Shown in pieces: positions 1 to 9,494 of a stretch of 64,000 nucleotides of DNA. The stretch is from contig CAVSNQ010000006.1 of assembly GCA_963729365.1 (NCBI GenBank), positions 186,001-250,000 on the forward strand. The letters run 5' to 3'. The position numbers were made by a program, and so were the translations under genes. This DNA is from JASHPR01 sp963729365 (GTDB lineage: Bacteria > Actinomycetota > Actinomycetes > Streptosporangiales > Streptosporangiaceae). Below the pieces are notes generated by a model. The model was not told where the DNA came from. It saw only the letters and a program-made list of their open reading frames with translations, and searched no databases. Every line of letters begins with the position of its first letter. Position 1 is the first letter of the stretch.

Positions 1-2133
1 ATGCGTCCGGTGACCGACCTGCAGCGGCGTGTCGCGCCCTTTGAGGTGGTCACCGACATGGTGCCCGCCGGGGATCAGCCGCAGGCGATCGCGGAGATGG
101 AGAAGCGGATCCGCTCCGGTGCCAAGGACACCGTGCTGCTCGGCGCGACCGGGACCGGCAAGACCGCGACCGTGGCCTGGCTGTCGGAAAAACTGCAGCG
201 CCCGGTCCTGGTCATGCTGCCGAACAAGACCCTGGCCGCCCAGTTCGCCAACGAGCTGCGCGAGATGCTGCCCAGGAACGCCGTCGAGTACTTCGTCTCC
301 TACTACGACTACTACCAGCCGGAGGCGTACGTACCGCAGACCGATACCTACATCGAGAAGGACTCCTCGATCAACGATGAGGTGGACCGGCTGCGGCACT
401 CGGCGACCAACTCGCTGCTGACCCGCCGGGACACGATCGTGGTCGCGTCGGTGTCCTGCATTTACGGTCTCGGCACCCCGCAGGAGTACGTCGACCGGAT
501 GGTGAAGCTCAGCGTGGGCGGCTCGATCGACCGGGACGCGCTGCTCCGCAAGCTCGTCGGCATGCAGTACGCCCGCAACGACCTGTCGTTCACCCGGGGC
601 ACGTTCCGGGTCCGCGGCGACACCATCGAGGTGATCCCGGTCTACGAGGAGCTCGCGGTCCGGATCGAGATGTTCGGCGACGAGATCGAGCGCCTGATGA
701 CGCTGCACCCGCTGACCGGCGAGGTGATCAGCGAGGACGACGAGCTCTACATCTTCCCGGCCACGCATTACGTGGCCAGCCCGGAGCGGATGGAGCGGGC
801 CATCGCGGGCATCGAGGCCGAACTCGGGGAGCGGCTCGCGGAACTTGACCGGTCGGGCCAGCTGCTCGAGGCGCAGCGGCTGCGGATGCGCACCACCTAT
901 GACGTCGAGATGCTGCGGCAGGTCGGCAGCTGCTCGGGGATCGAGAACTACTCGCGGCACATCGACGGCCGCGAGGCCGGCAGCCCGCCGAACACGCTGC
1001 TCGACTACTTCCCCGAGGATTTCCTGCTGGTCATCGACGAGTCGCACAACACGGTGCCGCAGATCGGCGCCATGTACGAGGGTGACGTGTCCAGGAAGCG
1101 GGTCCTGGTCGAGCACGGGTTCCGGCTGCCGAGCGCGATCGACAACCGGCCGCTCACCTGGGAGGAATTCGGTGACCGGATCGGCCAGACGCTGTACCTG
1201 TCGGCCACCCCCGGCCCGTACGAGCTGCAGCGGGTGCGCGGCGAGGTCGTCGAGCAGGTCATCAGGCCGACCGGGCTGATCGACCCCGAGGTGATCATCA
1301 AGCCGACGAAGGGCCAGATCGACGACCTCGTGCACGAGATCAGGGAGCGGGCCGACCGGTTCGAGCGGGTCCTGGTGACCACGCTGACCAAGAAGATGGC
1401 CGAGGATCTCACCGATTACCTGCTCGAGCTGGGCGTCCGGGCCAGGTACCTGCACAGCGAGGTGGACACCCTGCGCCGGGTGGAGCTGCTGCGCGAGCTC
1501 CGGCTCGGCGAGTACGACGTGCTGGTCGGGATCAACCTGCTCCGCGAGGGGCTCGACCTGCCCGAGGTGTCGCTGGTGTCCATCCTGGATGCGGACAAGG
1601 AGGGTTTCCTGCGGTCCGGCACGTCGCTGATCCAGACCATCGGCCGGGCGGCCCGCAACGTCTCCGGCCAGGTGCACATGTATGCCGACAAGGTGACTCC
1701 GTCGATGCAGCGGGCGATCGACGAGACCAACCGGCGGCGAGTCAAGCAGGTCGCCTACAACACCGAGCGGGGGATCGACCCGCAGCCGCTGCGCAAGCGG
1801 ATTGCCGACATCCTCGACCAGCTGGCCCGGGAGGACGCGGACACCGCGCAGCTCCTCGGGGGCTCCGGCCGGCAGCAGAGCCGGGGCAAGGCACCGGTCC
1901 CCGGGCTGTCCTCCCGGGCCCGGGCGGCGGCGTCGGCCGCGGCCGGGGCGCGGCAGGGCGAGCCGGGCCAGGGCGGGCCGGCCCGCGAGGACCTGGTCGG
2001 CCTCATCGGCGAGCTGACCGAGCAGATGCACGTCGCAGCGGCCGAGCTGCAGTTCGAGATCGCCGCGCGGCTGCGCGACGAGATCAAGGAACTGAAGCAC
2101 GAGCTGCGCGGCATGCAGGCTGCCGGGGTCTAG
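1..2133 (+). CDS. uvrB: Excinuclease ABC subunit B
   Basis: UvrB verifies DNA lesions handed over by UvrA and recruits UvrC in cytoplasmic nucleotide excision repair. Walker A GATGTGKT is at residues 48-55, the aromatic damage-probing hairpin YYDYYQPEAYVP starts near residue 101, and the helicase motif DESH is near residue 345. A C-terminal UVR motif (about 670-705) for UvrC contact follows an Ala/Gly-rich linker (about 620-660). At 710 aa it is slightly longer than most UvrB proteins, mainly because of that linker. The start codon is the first base of the window, so its ribosome binding site is not visible, but the N-terminus (MRPVTDLQRRVAPFEVV) matches the family start, so the gene looks complete. 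Confidence 0.97.
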   Translation: MRPVTDLQRRVAPFEVVTDMVPAGDQPQAIAEMEKRIRSGAKDTVLLGATGTGKTATVAWLSEKLQRPVLVMLPNKTLAAQFANELREMLPRNAVEYFVSYYDYYQPEAYVPQTDTYIEKDSSINDEVDRLRHSATNSLLTRRDTIVVASVSCIYGLGTPQEYVDRMVKLSVGGSIDRDALLRKLVGMQYARNDLSFTRGTFRVRGDTIEVIPVYEELAVRIEMFGDEIERLMTLHPLTGEVISEDDELYIFPATHYVASPERMERAIAGIEAELGERLAELDRSGQLLEAQRLRMRTTYDVEMLRQVGSCSGIENYSRHIDGREAGSPPNTLLDYFPEDFLLVIDESHNTVPQIGAMYEGDVSRKRVLVEHGFRLPSAIDNRPLTWEEFGDRIGQTLYLSATPGPYELQRVRGEVVEQVIRPTGLIDPEVIIKPTKGQIDDLVHEIRERADRFERVLVTTLTKKMAEDLTDYLLELGVRARYLHSEVDTLRRVELLRELRLGEYDVLVGINLLREGLDLPEVSLVSILDADKEGFLRSGTSLIQTIGRAARNVSGQVHMYADKVTPSMQRAIDETNRRRVKQVAYNTERGIDPQPLRKRIADILDQLAREDADTAQLLGGSGRQQSRGKAPVPGLSSRARAAASAAAGARQGEPGQGGPAREDLVGLIGELTEQMHVAAAELQFEIAARLRDEIKELKHELRGMQAAGV

Positions 2134-2206
2134 GTTCCTGGTCAAGCTGGTCGTAAACCGGCAGACACGGTGGAACCAGAGAGGCGGGCAGATCCGTCCA
2201 AGGGTC

Positions 2207-2881
2207 ATGGATCGTGCCAGGGTTACCACCCGCGGCGCGCTGCTGTGCGCCGCGGCCGCGCTCGTGCCGGTCATGCTGGCCGCGTGCGGGAGCAGCCAGG
2301 CGCCGGGCACGGGCGCCGCGCCTGGTACCTCGCCCGCGGCTTCGTCGGCCTCGCCGAGCCCGAGCCCGAGCGCCAGCGCCACGCAGGCCGCGCTGTGCCA
2401 GGACATCGCGGCGGTCACCGGCCTGGAGATCATGCGCAGTCACATTCTCCGGGTACCGCAGCTGCAGATCGCGTTCCCGGGCCAGGTCACGGTGGCCACC
2501 CCGGCCCAGGCGCGGGCGGTGGCCAGGGCCCTGTGCGCGCTGCCGCTGTTCCCGCGCGGCGTCATCCACTGCCCGGCGCAGCTGGCCGGCACGACCTACC
2601 TGTTGCGGTTCACCGCGGACGGCCGGCCGCTGCCCGTGGTTACCGTCGAGGCGACCGGTTGCGAGGCGGTCACCGGAGTCGGGCCGTCTCGCTGGGCGTC
2701 CACCTCGCCCGGGTTCTGGCGGGTACTGGCCACGGCGGCGAACTTGAGCCCGCCGGGGCGGACGCCGTTCAGCGGGGAGAGCCACGCCGGGCCGGCCTGC
2801 CCGCCGTCGTCGCCGAGCCGGCCGGACCAGATCAACGGCTGCCCGGCCCTGGCCCAGCCCAGCGGGGTGGCCGTCCCGTAG
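2207..2881 (+). CDS. Putative lipoprotein of unknown function
   Basis: A 224-aa secreted protein. Residues 1-25 form a basic start plus hydrophobic stretch ending in the lipobox LAAC, so signal peptidase II cleavage and lipidation are expected, leaving it anchored outside the membrane. After the Cys comes a Ser/Pro/Ala-rich linker (about 27-60) typical of actinobacterial lipoproteins, then a compact domain with four Cys residues that could form disulfides. I do not recognise the domain. It lies 73 bp after uvrB and 37 bp before a HAD hydrolase on the same strand, with no obvious functional link. Confidence 0.75.
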   Translation: MDRARVTTRGALLCAAAALVPVMLAACGSSQAPGTGAAPGTSPAASSASPSPSPSASATQAALCQDIAAVTGLEIMRSHILRVPQLQIAFPGQVTVATPAQARAVARALCALPLFPRGVIHCPAQLAGTTYLLRFTADGRPLPVVTVEATGCEAVTGVGPSRWASTSPGFWRVLATAANLSPPGRTPFSGESHAGPACPPSSPSRPDQINGCPALAQPSGVAVP

Positions 2882-2918
2882 CCGGCCGCCACCGGCCGCC
2901 GACCCCGGGAGGGCGCGC

Positions 2919-3527
2919 GTGACCTGGGTGATGTTCGACTATGGCGGCGTGGTCTCGCATCCGCCCACGCAGCGGGACTGGGCGCTGCTGGCCGGGGTGG
3001 CCGCCGCTCCCATTGCGGACCTCAGGGACGAGTACTGGAAATGGCGCCGCGCCTACGACCTCGCAGAATTCGACGCACCGGGGTACTGGCGACAGGTCGG
3101 GCGCGGGCTGGGCCGCGGCTACAGCGACGCCGAGATCTCCGAGCTCGCCCGGCTGGACAGCGCGTCATGGATGCGGCTGCAGGCGGGCACGGTGGCGCTG
3201 ATCGGTGACCTGGCCGCCGCGGGGCGGCCGCTCGCGCTGCTGTCGAACGCGCCCGGCGAGCTGGCCGATGCCATCGGCGGGCTGCCGATAGCCGCATATT
3301 TCGGTCACCTGATATTCAGCTGTCAGCTGAAGTTGGCCAAGCCAGATCCGGAGTGCTATAACCGGGCGCTGGCCAGGCTCGGAGCCCGCCCCGAGGAGGT
3401 CATCTTCATTGACGACCGCAGCGACAACGTGGCCGGAGCGGCCGCGCTAGGACTGCAGGCCGTGCATTTCAGCAGTCCAGAAGCCGCGCGCGCGGCCGTC
3501 GGGCAGCGGCTGGCCGACCGCGGCTGA
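2919..3527 (+). CDS. HAD-superfamily hydrolase
   Basis: A cytoplasmic HAD-type phosphatase or dehalogenase-like hydrolase of subfamily IA. Motif I is VMFDYGGVV near the N-terminus with the nucleophilic Asp, motif II is LLSNAP near residue 108, the motif III lysine is in KLAKPDPECY near 144, and motif IV is VIFIDDRSDNV near 162. The FDYGGVV form of motif I resembles the group that includes epoxide hydrolase N-terminal phosphatase domains and some phosphoglycolate phosphatase-like enzymes. The substrate is not predictable. The GTG start is preceded by a GGGAGGG ribosome site. Confidence 0.85.
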   Translation: MTWVMFDYGGVVSHPPTQRDWALLAGVAAAPIADLRDEYWKWRRAYDLAEFDAPGYWRQVGRGLGRGYSDAEISELARLDSASWMRLQAGTVALIGDLAAAGRPLALLSNAPGELADAIGGLPIAAYFGHLIFSCQLKLAKPDPECYNRALARLGARPEEVIFIDDRSDNVAGAAALGLQAVHFSSPEAARAAVGQRLADRG

Positions 3528-3646
3528 GCCCGCGCGCCGTGGCCGGGCCCGGCCAGCGCCCGGTGGCGGCCGGTCCAGCTCGCTGGCGGCTGGGCCGCTA
3601 GTTCGTGCCGATGTGCTGGACGTTCGGCCGGCGTAGGGTCGGAAGC

Positions 3647-4576
3647 ATGTGGGCGAGCCTGGTCGCCGCGCTGGTGTCGGCCTTTTGCTACGGAATCGCC
3701 GCGGTCATGCAGGCCGTGGCCATCCGTTCGACGAGCCTTCGGCCGGCCAGGATCCAGGAAGGGGACCCGGCCGCCGGGCGAGTCGATCCCGGCCTCATCG
3801 TCCGGCTGCTCGGCCAGTGGCGCTTCGTGGCCAGCATCGGCATCGACCTGATCGGGTTCCTGGCCCAGCTCGTGGCGCTGCAGAAGCTGCCGCTGTTTGC
3901 CGTGCAGGCCGTGATCGCATCGAACCTCGCGGTCACCGCGGTATTCGCGGCGTGGCTGATGCGGGTCAAGCTCAGCTGGCGCGAATGGCTGGCCGTCAGC
4001 GGGGTGGTCGTCGGGGTGGGCCTGCTCGGTTCCTCGGCCGGCGCGGAGGGCGCGTCGACGGTGGGCGCGACGTTCCAGATCGCGCTGATGGTCGCCGTGG
4101 TGGGCGTGGCCGTGGCCGGGATAGCCGCCGCCCGGCTGTCCGGCTGGGCCCGCACCCCGGCGCTGGGCGCCATCGCGGGGCTCGGATACGCGGTGCTGGC
4201 GGTCGCGGCGCGGATCCTGCCCGGCTTCACGCCGGTGCAGCTGGTGCGCAACCCGGCCACGTACACGCTGGCGGCGGCGGGCATCGTCTCGTTCCTGATG
4301 TACGCCTCGGCGCTGGAAGGCGGCAGCGTGACCGTGGCCACCGCGGCCGTGGTCCTGGCCGAGACCGTGCCGCCCGCGATCGTGGGCGTGGTGTTCCTTG
4401 GCGACACCACCCGGCACGGCCTGACCGGGCTGGCCGTCGCCGGATTCGTGGTCGCGGTGACCAGCGCGGTTGCCCTGGCGCGGTTCGGCGAGGCCGGCGA
4501 GCCGCCGCAGGCCCGATCCGGCGATGTGCCGGCCCAGCGCTCGCGCGGCCAGTCGGAGGCCACTTCGGCCGTGTGA
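3647..4576 (+). CDS. DMT-like multispanning membrane protein
   Basis: A 309-aa integral membrane protein made almost entirely of hydrophobic helices (about ten), starting MWASLVAALVSAFCYG. The two-half layout, with short loops and an Ala/Gly/Val-rich composition, fits the drug/metabolite transporter (EamA-like) superfamily. The substrate is unknown. The internal ATG is preferred over an upstream in-frame GTG (14 codons earlier) because the membrane segment begins directly after it and GGAAG lies just before it. The C-terminal 30 residues are polar. It is monocistronic, followed by about 150 bp before pyrG. Confidence 0.75.
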   Translation: MWASLVAALVSAFCYGIAAVMQAVAIRSTSLRPARIQEGDPAAGRVDPGLIVRLLGQWRFVASIGIDLIGFLAQLVALQKLPLFAVQAVIASNLAVTAVFAAWLMRVKLSWREWLAVSGVVVGVGLLGSSAGAEGASTVGATFQIALMVAVVGVAVAGIAAARLSGWARTPALGAIAGLGYAVLAVAARILPGFTPVQLVRNPATYTLAAAGIVSFLMYASALEGGSVTVATAAVVLAETVPPAIVGVVFLGDTTRHGLTGLAVAGFVVAVTSAVALARFGEAGEPPQARSGDVPAQRSRGQSEATSAV

Positions 4577-4725
4577 CCGGTATTGAAGGCTTTTATCCCT
4601 GGTCACCGCCGGTGTGAGCCGAGCCCGTTCGGCGTTGCTGCACAGCCTGGTCCGGTCCAGCTGATATTCTGAGACCCCGTGGACCGGCGGATTTACCGCA
4701 GGGCAAAGACCACGGGAGCCTCACC

Positions 4726-6435
4726 TTGGCCACGGCACCGCATTCTTCACGGCCCGTTTCTACCAGGCACCTCTTCGTCACCGGCGGCGTGGCATCCAGT
4801 CTCGGCAAGGGCCTGACCGCCTCGAGCCTGGGCCGCCTGCTGAAGCTGCGCGGGCTCCGGGTCAACATGCAGAAGCTTGACCCGTATCTCAACGTCGACC
4901 CCGGCACCATGAACCCGTTCCAGCACGGCGAGGTGTTCGTCACCGACGACGGCACCGAAACCGACCTGGACGTCGGGCACTACGAGCGGTTCCTCGACAC
5001 CCGGCTGCCGGGCTCGGCCAACGTCACCACCGGGCAGATCTACTCCAGCGTGATCGCCAAGGAGCGGCACGGCGACTACCTGGGCGATACCGTGCAGGTC
5101 ATCCCGCACATCACCAATGAGATCAAGTCGCGGATCATGGCCATGGGCGGGCCCGAGGTGGATGTCGTGATCACCGAGGTCGGCGGCACGGTCGGTGACA
5201 TCGAGTCGCAGCCGTTCCTGGAGGCGATCCGCCAGATCCGGCACGAGATCGGCCGGGACCGGTGCTTCTTCCTGCACGTGTCCTTGCTGCCGTACATCGG
5301 GCCGTCCGGCGAGCTGAAGACCAAGCCGACCCAGCACTCGGTGGCCGCGCTGCGCAGCATCGGCATCCAGCCCGACGCGATCGTGTGCCGCTCGGACCGG
5401 CCGATCAACGGCGGGCTGAAGCGCAAGATCAGCCTCATGTGCGACGTGGACGAGGAAGCGGTGGTATCCGCCGCGGACGCGCTGTCCATCTACGACATCC
5501 CCAAGGTGCTGCATTCCGAGGGCCTGGACGCCTACGTGGTGCGCAGGCTCGGGCTGCCGTTCCGCGACGTGGACTGGAGCGACTGGGACGAGCTGCTGCG
5601 CCGGGTGCACCGTCCGGCCCGCAGCGTCACGATCGCGCTGGTCGGCAAGTACGTGGACCTGCCCGACGCCTACCTGTCGCCGGCCGAGGCGCTGCGGGCC
5701 GGCGGGTTCGGCAACGATGCCAGGGTCAACATCCGGTGGGTGCCCAGCGACGACTGCCAGACCCCGGAGGGCGCGGCGCGCCAGCTCGACGGGGCGGACG
5801 GGGTGCTGGTGCCCGGCGGGTTCGGTGTCCGCGGCATCGAGGGGAAGATCGGGGCCGTGCGGCACGCCAGGGAAAACGGCATTCCCCTGCTCGGGCTGTG
5901 CCTGGGCCTGCAGTGCATGGCGATCGAGGTCGGGCGGGACCTGGCCGGCCTGGAGGGGGCGAACAGTGCTGAGTTCGACCCCGATGCCCCGCATCCGGTG
6001 ATCGCCACGATGGCCGGCCAGGAAGACGTCGTGGCCGGGGAGCGGAACATGGGCGGCACGATGCGGCTTGGCCTCTACCCGGCGCTGCTCGCCGAGGGAA
6101 GCCTGGTCCGCGAGCTGTACGGCACCGACGTCGTGCACGAGCGGCACCGGCACAGGTACGAGGTCAACAACGCCTACCGCGAGATTCTGGAGCGGGCCGG
6201 CCTGGTATGCTCCGGCCTCTCGCCCGACGGCATGCTCGTGGAGTTCGTCGAGCTGCCGCGCAGCGTCCATCCGTTCTTCGTGGCCACCCAGGCGCATCCG
6301 GAGTTCCTGTCCCGGCCCACCCGGCCGCATCCGCTGTTCGACGGGCTCGTGGCCGCCGCGCTGGAGCGCTCGCGGGCCGTGCCGAGCGCCGATCCGCTGA
6401 CCGCGGCCGGCCAGCGCGCCGCCGCCAGCGCGTGA
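4726..6435 (+). CDS. pyrG: CTP synthase (glutamine-hydrolysing)
   Basis: Converts UTP to CTP with ATP and glutamine-derived ammonia, the last step of pyrimidine nucleotide synthesis. The N-terminal synthetase domain starts with HLFVTGGVASSLGKGL, the P-loop signature of PyrG. The C-terminal class-I glutaminase has the nucleophile in GLCLGLQ and the His-Glu of the triad in AHPEF. At 569 aa it is of usual length. A TTG start is used, with GGGAG eight bases upstream. It opens the conserved plus-strand block that runs to der, an arrangement I know from Streptomyces. Confidence 0.97.
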   Translation: MATAPHSSRPVSTRHLFVTGGVASSLGKGLTASSLGRLLKLRGLRVNMQKLDPYLNVDPGTMNPFQHGEVFVTDDGTETDLDVGHYERFLDTRLPGSANVTTGQIYSSVIAKERHGDYLGDTVQVIPHITNEIKSRIMAMGGPEVDVVITEVGGTVGDIESQPFLEAIRQIRHEIGRDRCFFLHVSLLPYIGPSGELKTKPTQHSVAALRSIGIQPDAIVCRSDRPINGGLKRKISLMCDVDEEAVVSAADALSIYDIPKVLHSEGLDAYVVRRLGLPFRDVDWSDWDELLRRVHRPARSVTIALVGKYVDLPDAYLSPAEALRAGGFGNDARVNIRWVPSDDCQTPEGAARQLDGADGVLVPGGFGVRGIEGKIGAVRHARENGIPLLGLCLGLQCMAIEVGRDLAGLEGANSAEFDPDAPHPVIATMAGQEDVVAGERNMGGTMRLGLYPALLAEGSLVRELYGTDVVHERHRHRYEVNNAYREILERAGLVCSGLSPDGMLVEFVELPRSVHPFFVATQAHPEFLSRPTRPHPLFDGLVAAALERSRAVPSADPLTAAGQRAAASA

Positions 6436-6514
6436 CCGGTGCTGCGGCAGGATGGCGGTGCGGCGCGATGGCCGAGCGCCGTACGCTGGGGACGTTGAGG
6501 CAGGAGCTGCGGAA

Positions 6515-7147
6515 GTGAGCGGAGCTACCGAGGACCTGGAAATCCGCGATGCCGCCGAGCTCTGGCCGGTGGTGTCGTCGGCCGTGCTGGCCGACGGCGC
6601 CATGGTGCGCCTGCGCAAGGACATGGTGCGCATGCCCGACGGCGAGGTCGTGGGCCGGGACGTCCTCGAGCACCCGGGCGCGGTGGCCGTGCTCGCGCTG
6701 GACTCGCAAGAGCGCGTGCTGATGATCCGCCAGTACCGGCACCCGGTCGGCAGGCTGCTCTGGGAGATACCGGCCGGCCTGCGCGACGTCGCCGGCGAGC
6801 CGCTGCGCGCGACCGCCGAGCGCGAGCTGCTGGAGGAGGCCGGCTACCAGGCCGCCGACTGGCGGGTGCTGGCCGATTCCTTCTCGTCACCGGGAATCAG
6901 CACCGAGCGGATCCGGATCTTCCTGGCCCGCGGGCTGGTCAGGATTCCCGAGTCCGAGCGCTCGTACGTGCCGGAGCACGAGGAGGCGTACCTGCAGCTG
7001 GCCTGGGTGCCGCTGGACCAGGCCGCTGCCCGCTTCCTCGCCGGTGACCTGCACAATGGCGTCACGGCACTGGGCATCTTGGCCGCGTACGCGGCCCGCC
7101 AGGACGGGTTCGCCACGCTGCGAGACACCGATGCTCCCGAGCGCTGA
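6515..7147 (+). CDS. Nudix hydrolase, ADP-ribose pyrophosphatase-like
   Basis: Cytoplasmic Nudix enzyme, probably cleaving ADP-ribose or a related nucleoside diphosphate derivative. The Nudix box is GLRDVAGEPLRATAEREL followed by LEEAGY (about residues 88-112), with the metal-binding RE..EE residues intact; upstream, LMIRQYRHPVG is the usual ADPRase substrate strand. The GTG start is chosen because AGGAG lies eight bases before it and the preceding in-frame stretch (VRRDGRAPYAG) does not look like a Nudix N-terminus. It sits between pyrG and ald. Confidence 0.9.
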   Translation: MSGATEDLEIRDAAELWPVVSSAVLADGAMVRLRKDMVRMPDGEVVGRDVLEHPGAVAVLALDSQERVLMIRQYRHPVGRLLWEIPAGLRDVAGEPLRATAERELLEEAGYQAADWRVLADSFSSPGISTERIRIFLARGLVRIPESERSYVPEHEEAYLQLAWVPLDQAAARFLAGDLHNGVTALGILAAYAARQDGFATLRDTDAPER

Positions 7148-7231
7148 CCGTCGCCCGCCGCACGTGCCCGGAGTGGACCTGCCCGGCAACGGGGCCCGGC
7201 AGGACGCGTCGACCAGGAAGGACTGGTTGCC

Positions 7232-8347
7232 ATGAAGGTCGGCATTCCCAAGGAACTCAAGAACCACGAGTACCGAGTCGCGATTACGCCGGCCGGCGTG
7301 CACGAGCTCGCCCGTTCCGGGCATGAGGTATTCGTCCAGAAGGACGCGGGGGCGGGCTCGCTGATCCCCGACGATGACTTCGCGGCCGCCGGGGCGACGA
7401 TCCTGCCGGACGCCGATGAGGTGTGGCAGGCCGGAGACCTGATCCTCAAGGTCAAGGAGCCCATCGCCGAGGAGTACCACCGGATGCGCAAGGGCCAGGT
7501 CGTGTTCACCTACCTGCACCTGGCCGCGTCCAGGGAGTGCACGGACGCGCTGCTCAACTCGGGCGTCACGGCGATCGCCTACGAGACCGTCCAGCTGGCC
7601 GACGGGTCGCTGCCCCTGCTGGCCCCGATGTCGGAGGTGGCCGGCCGGATGGCGCCTCAGGTGGGTGCCCACCACCTGCAGCGTGACGGCGGCGGGCGCG
7701 GCGTGCTGATGGGCGGGGTCTCCGGCGTCTACGCGGCCAAGGTCGTGGTCCTCGGAGCCGGGGTGTCCGGCATGAACGCCGCGGCGATCGCCCTGGGCAT
7801 GCAGGCGGAGGTGCTGCTGGTCGACAAGAACGTCGCCAGGCTCCGCTCCGCGGACGCCATCTACCAGGGCCACCTTCAGACGGTGGCGTCCAACGCCTAT
7901 GAGATCGAGTGCGCCGTGATCGACGCTGACCTGGTCATCGGCGCCGTGCTGGTGCCGGGGGCCAAGGCGCCGATGCTGGTCTCCAACGAGCTCGTGTCCC
8001 GGATGAAGCCCGGCTCGGTGCTCGTGGACATCTCCATCGACCAGGGCGGCTGCTTCGAGGACTCGCATCCCACCACGCACGACAACCCGACCTATCGCGT
8101 GCACAACTCGCTGTTCTACTGCGTCGCGAACATGCCGGGAGCGGTGCCGCACACATCGACCTACGCGCTGACCAACGTCACCCTGCCCTACGCGGTCGAG
8201 ATAGCGAACCAGGGCTGGCGGGACGCCCTGCGGGCCGACCCGGCGTTCGCGCTGGGGCTGAACACTTACGAGGGCTCCCTCACCTACCGCAGCGTCGCGG
8301 AGGCGCACGGGCTGCCCTGGATACCGACAAGCGAGGCGCTCAACTGA
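7232..8347 (+). CDS. ald: Alanine dehydrogenase
   Basis: NAD-dependent oxidative deamination of L-alanine to pyruvate and ammonia, reversible, in nitrogen and carbon metabolism. The N-terminus MKVGIPKELKNHEYRVAITP, with the substrate-binding Arg and the later Lys in ILKVKEP, is diagnostic. The NAD-binding fold is VVVLGAGVSGMNAAAIALGM near residue 170. At 371 aa it has the family's normal length. AGGAAGGA lies before the ATG. Its stop codon overlaps the proposed CTG start of xerD by four bases. Confidence 0.96.
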   Translation: MKVGIPKELKNHEYRVAITPAGVHELARSGHEVFVQKDAGAGSLIPDDDFAAAGATILPDADEVWQAGDLILKVKEPIAEEYHRMRKGQVVFTYLHLAASRECTDALLNSGVTAIAYETVQLADGSLPLLAPMSEVAGRMAPQVGAHHLQRDGGGRGVLMGGVSGVYAAKVVVLGAGVSGMNAAAIALGMQAEVLLVDKNVARLRSADAIYQGHLQTVASNAYEIECAVIDADLVIGAVLVPGAKAPMLVSNELVSRMKPGSVLVDISIDQGGCFEDSHPTTHDNPTYRVHNSLFYCVANMPGAVPHTSTYALTNVTLPYAVEIANQGWRDALRADPAFALGLNTYEGSLTYRSVAEAHGLPWIPTSEALN

Positions 8348-9363
8348 AAGCTGTCCAGCCGGTCACCGTCGACGAGGCCGTCCAGCGCTACCTCGACCAC
8401 CTGATGGTGGAGCGCGGCCTGGCGCTCCACACGCTCGAGGCCTACCGCAGGGACCTGCAGCGCTACGCGGCCGTGCTGGGCGCGGCCGGCCGGATGAGCC
8501 TCGATGACGTGACCACCCAGGACGTGGCCGGGTTCCTGGCCGGGCTGCGCGAGGGGGATGAGGACCACCCGCCGCTGGCGGCCAGCTCAGCGGGCCGGGC
8601 GGTGGTCGCGGTGCGCGGGCTGCACGCGTTCGCCGTGGCCGAGGGCCTCGCGCCGTCCGACCCGGCCCGGCCGGTCCGGCCGCCCGCGCCGCCGCGGCGG
8701 CTGCCGCGGGCGATGCCGGTCGCCGACGTCGAGCGGCTGCTCGCGGCCGCCGGAACCGGCGAGGGACCGCGGCCGCTGCGGGACCGCGCGCTGCTCGAGT
8801 TGCTCTACGCGACCGGGGCGCGGATCTCGGAGGCGACCGCGCTCGACGTCGACGACCTCGACCTGGCGGTGCGGCCGGGGCCGGCGCCGCGGCCGGGGCC
8901 GGGGCCGCTGGCGGGACCGGGCGCGGCCGCCCGGCCGGACCTGCCGGCCACGGTCCGGCTATCGGGCAAGGGCCAGAAGCAGCGGATCGTTCCGGTCGGC
9001 AGCTACGCCCGGCAGGCTCTGGAACAGTACCTGGTCCGGGCGCGGCCCGCGCTCGCGACCGCCACGCGCCGGGCATCAGCCAGCCCGGCGGTGTTCCTGA
9101 ACGCCCGCGGCGGGCGGCTGACCAGGCAGGGCGCCTGGGCAGCGCTGCGTGCCGCCGCGATGCGCGCGGGGATCGCCGACGTGTCGCCGCACACGCTGCG
9201 CCATTCCTTCGCCACCCATCTGCTGGACGGCGGCGCCGACGTGAGGGTCGTGCAGGAGTTGCTCGGGCACGCCTCGGTGACGACCACGCAGGTCTACACT
9301 CTGGTCACGGTCGATAAGCTCCGTGAGGTATACGCGAGCGCGCACCCCCGGGCTCTCGGCTGA
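8344..9363 (+). CDS. xerD: Tyrosine recombinase XerD, probable CTG start
   Basis: Site-specific tyrosine recombinase that, with XerC, resolves chromosome dimers at dif. The catalytic set is present: Arg in ATGARISEA, Lys in SGKGQKQR, HTLRHSF (His and Arg), His in LLGHASV, and the nucleophilic Tyr in TTQVYT. The first ATG lies inside the SAM-like N-terminal domain and has no ribosome site, whereas the in-frame stretch before it (VTVDEAVQRYLDHL) matches XerD. The only upstream candidate is CTG, overlapping the ald stop as CTGA with GCGAGG seven bases before it. A Gly/Pro-rich insert of about 30 residues precedes the Lys motif. Confidence 0.9.
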   Translation: MKAVQPVTVDEAVQRYLDHLMVERGLALHTLEAYRRDLQRYAAVLGAAGRMSLDDVTTQDVAGFLAGLREGDEDHPPLAASSAGRAVVAVRGLHAFAVAEGLAPSDPARPVRPPAPPRRLPRAMPVADVERLLAAAGTGEGPRPLRDRALLELLYATGARISEATALDVDDLDLAVRPGPAPRPGPGPLAGPGAAARPDLPATVRLSGKGQKQRIVPVGSYARQALEQYLVRARPALATATRRASASPAVFLNARGGRLTRQGAWAALRAAAMRAGIADVSPHTLRHSFATHLLDGGADVRVVQELLGHASVTTTQVYTLVTVDKLREVYASAHPRALG

Positions 9364-9494
9364 GCATTTGCCGGCCAACGGTGAGTCGGCTTGCCGCCGC
9401 AATGTCCAGGCCCTAGCCTCGCGCTAGAGTCCCGGTTGCCAGCGGGCGCATCGTGTGCGGCCGCCGGGCGACCACCGGGGAGGTGCAGTAGGCT

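Noticed and set aside
4635..4670. A promoter for pyrG (TTGCTG and TATTCT)
   Set aside because: The 24-base spacing is too long for a sigma-70-type promoter.
4747..6633. A 628-codon open frame antisense to pyrG
   Set aside because: Its protein is His/Arg/Gly-rich without motifs and mirrors the third-position GC bias of pyrG; the sense frame is a clear CTP synthase.
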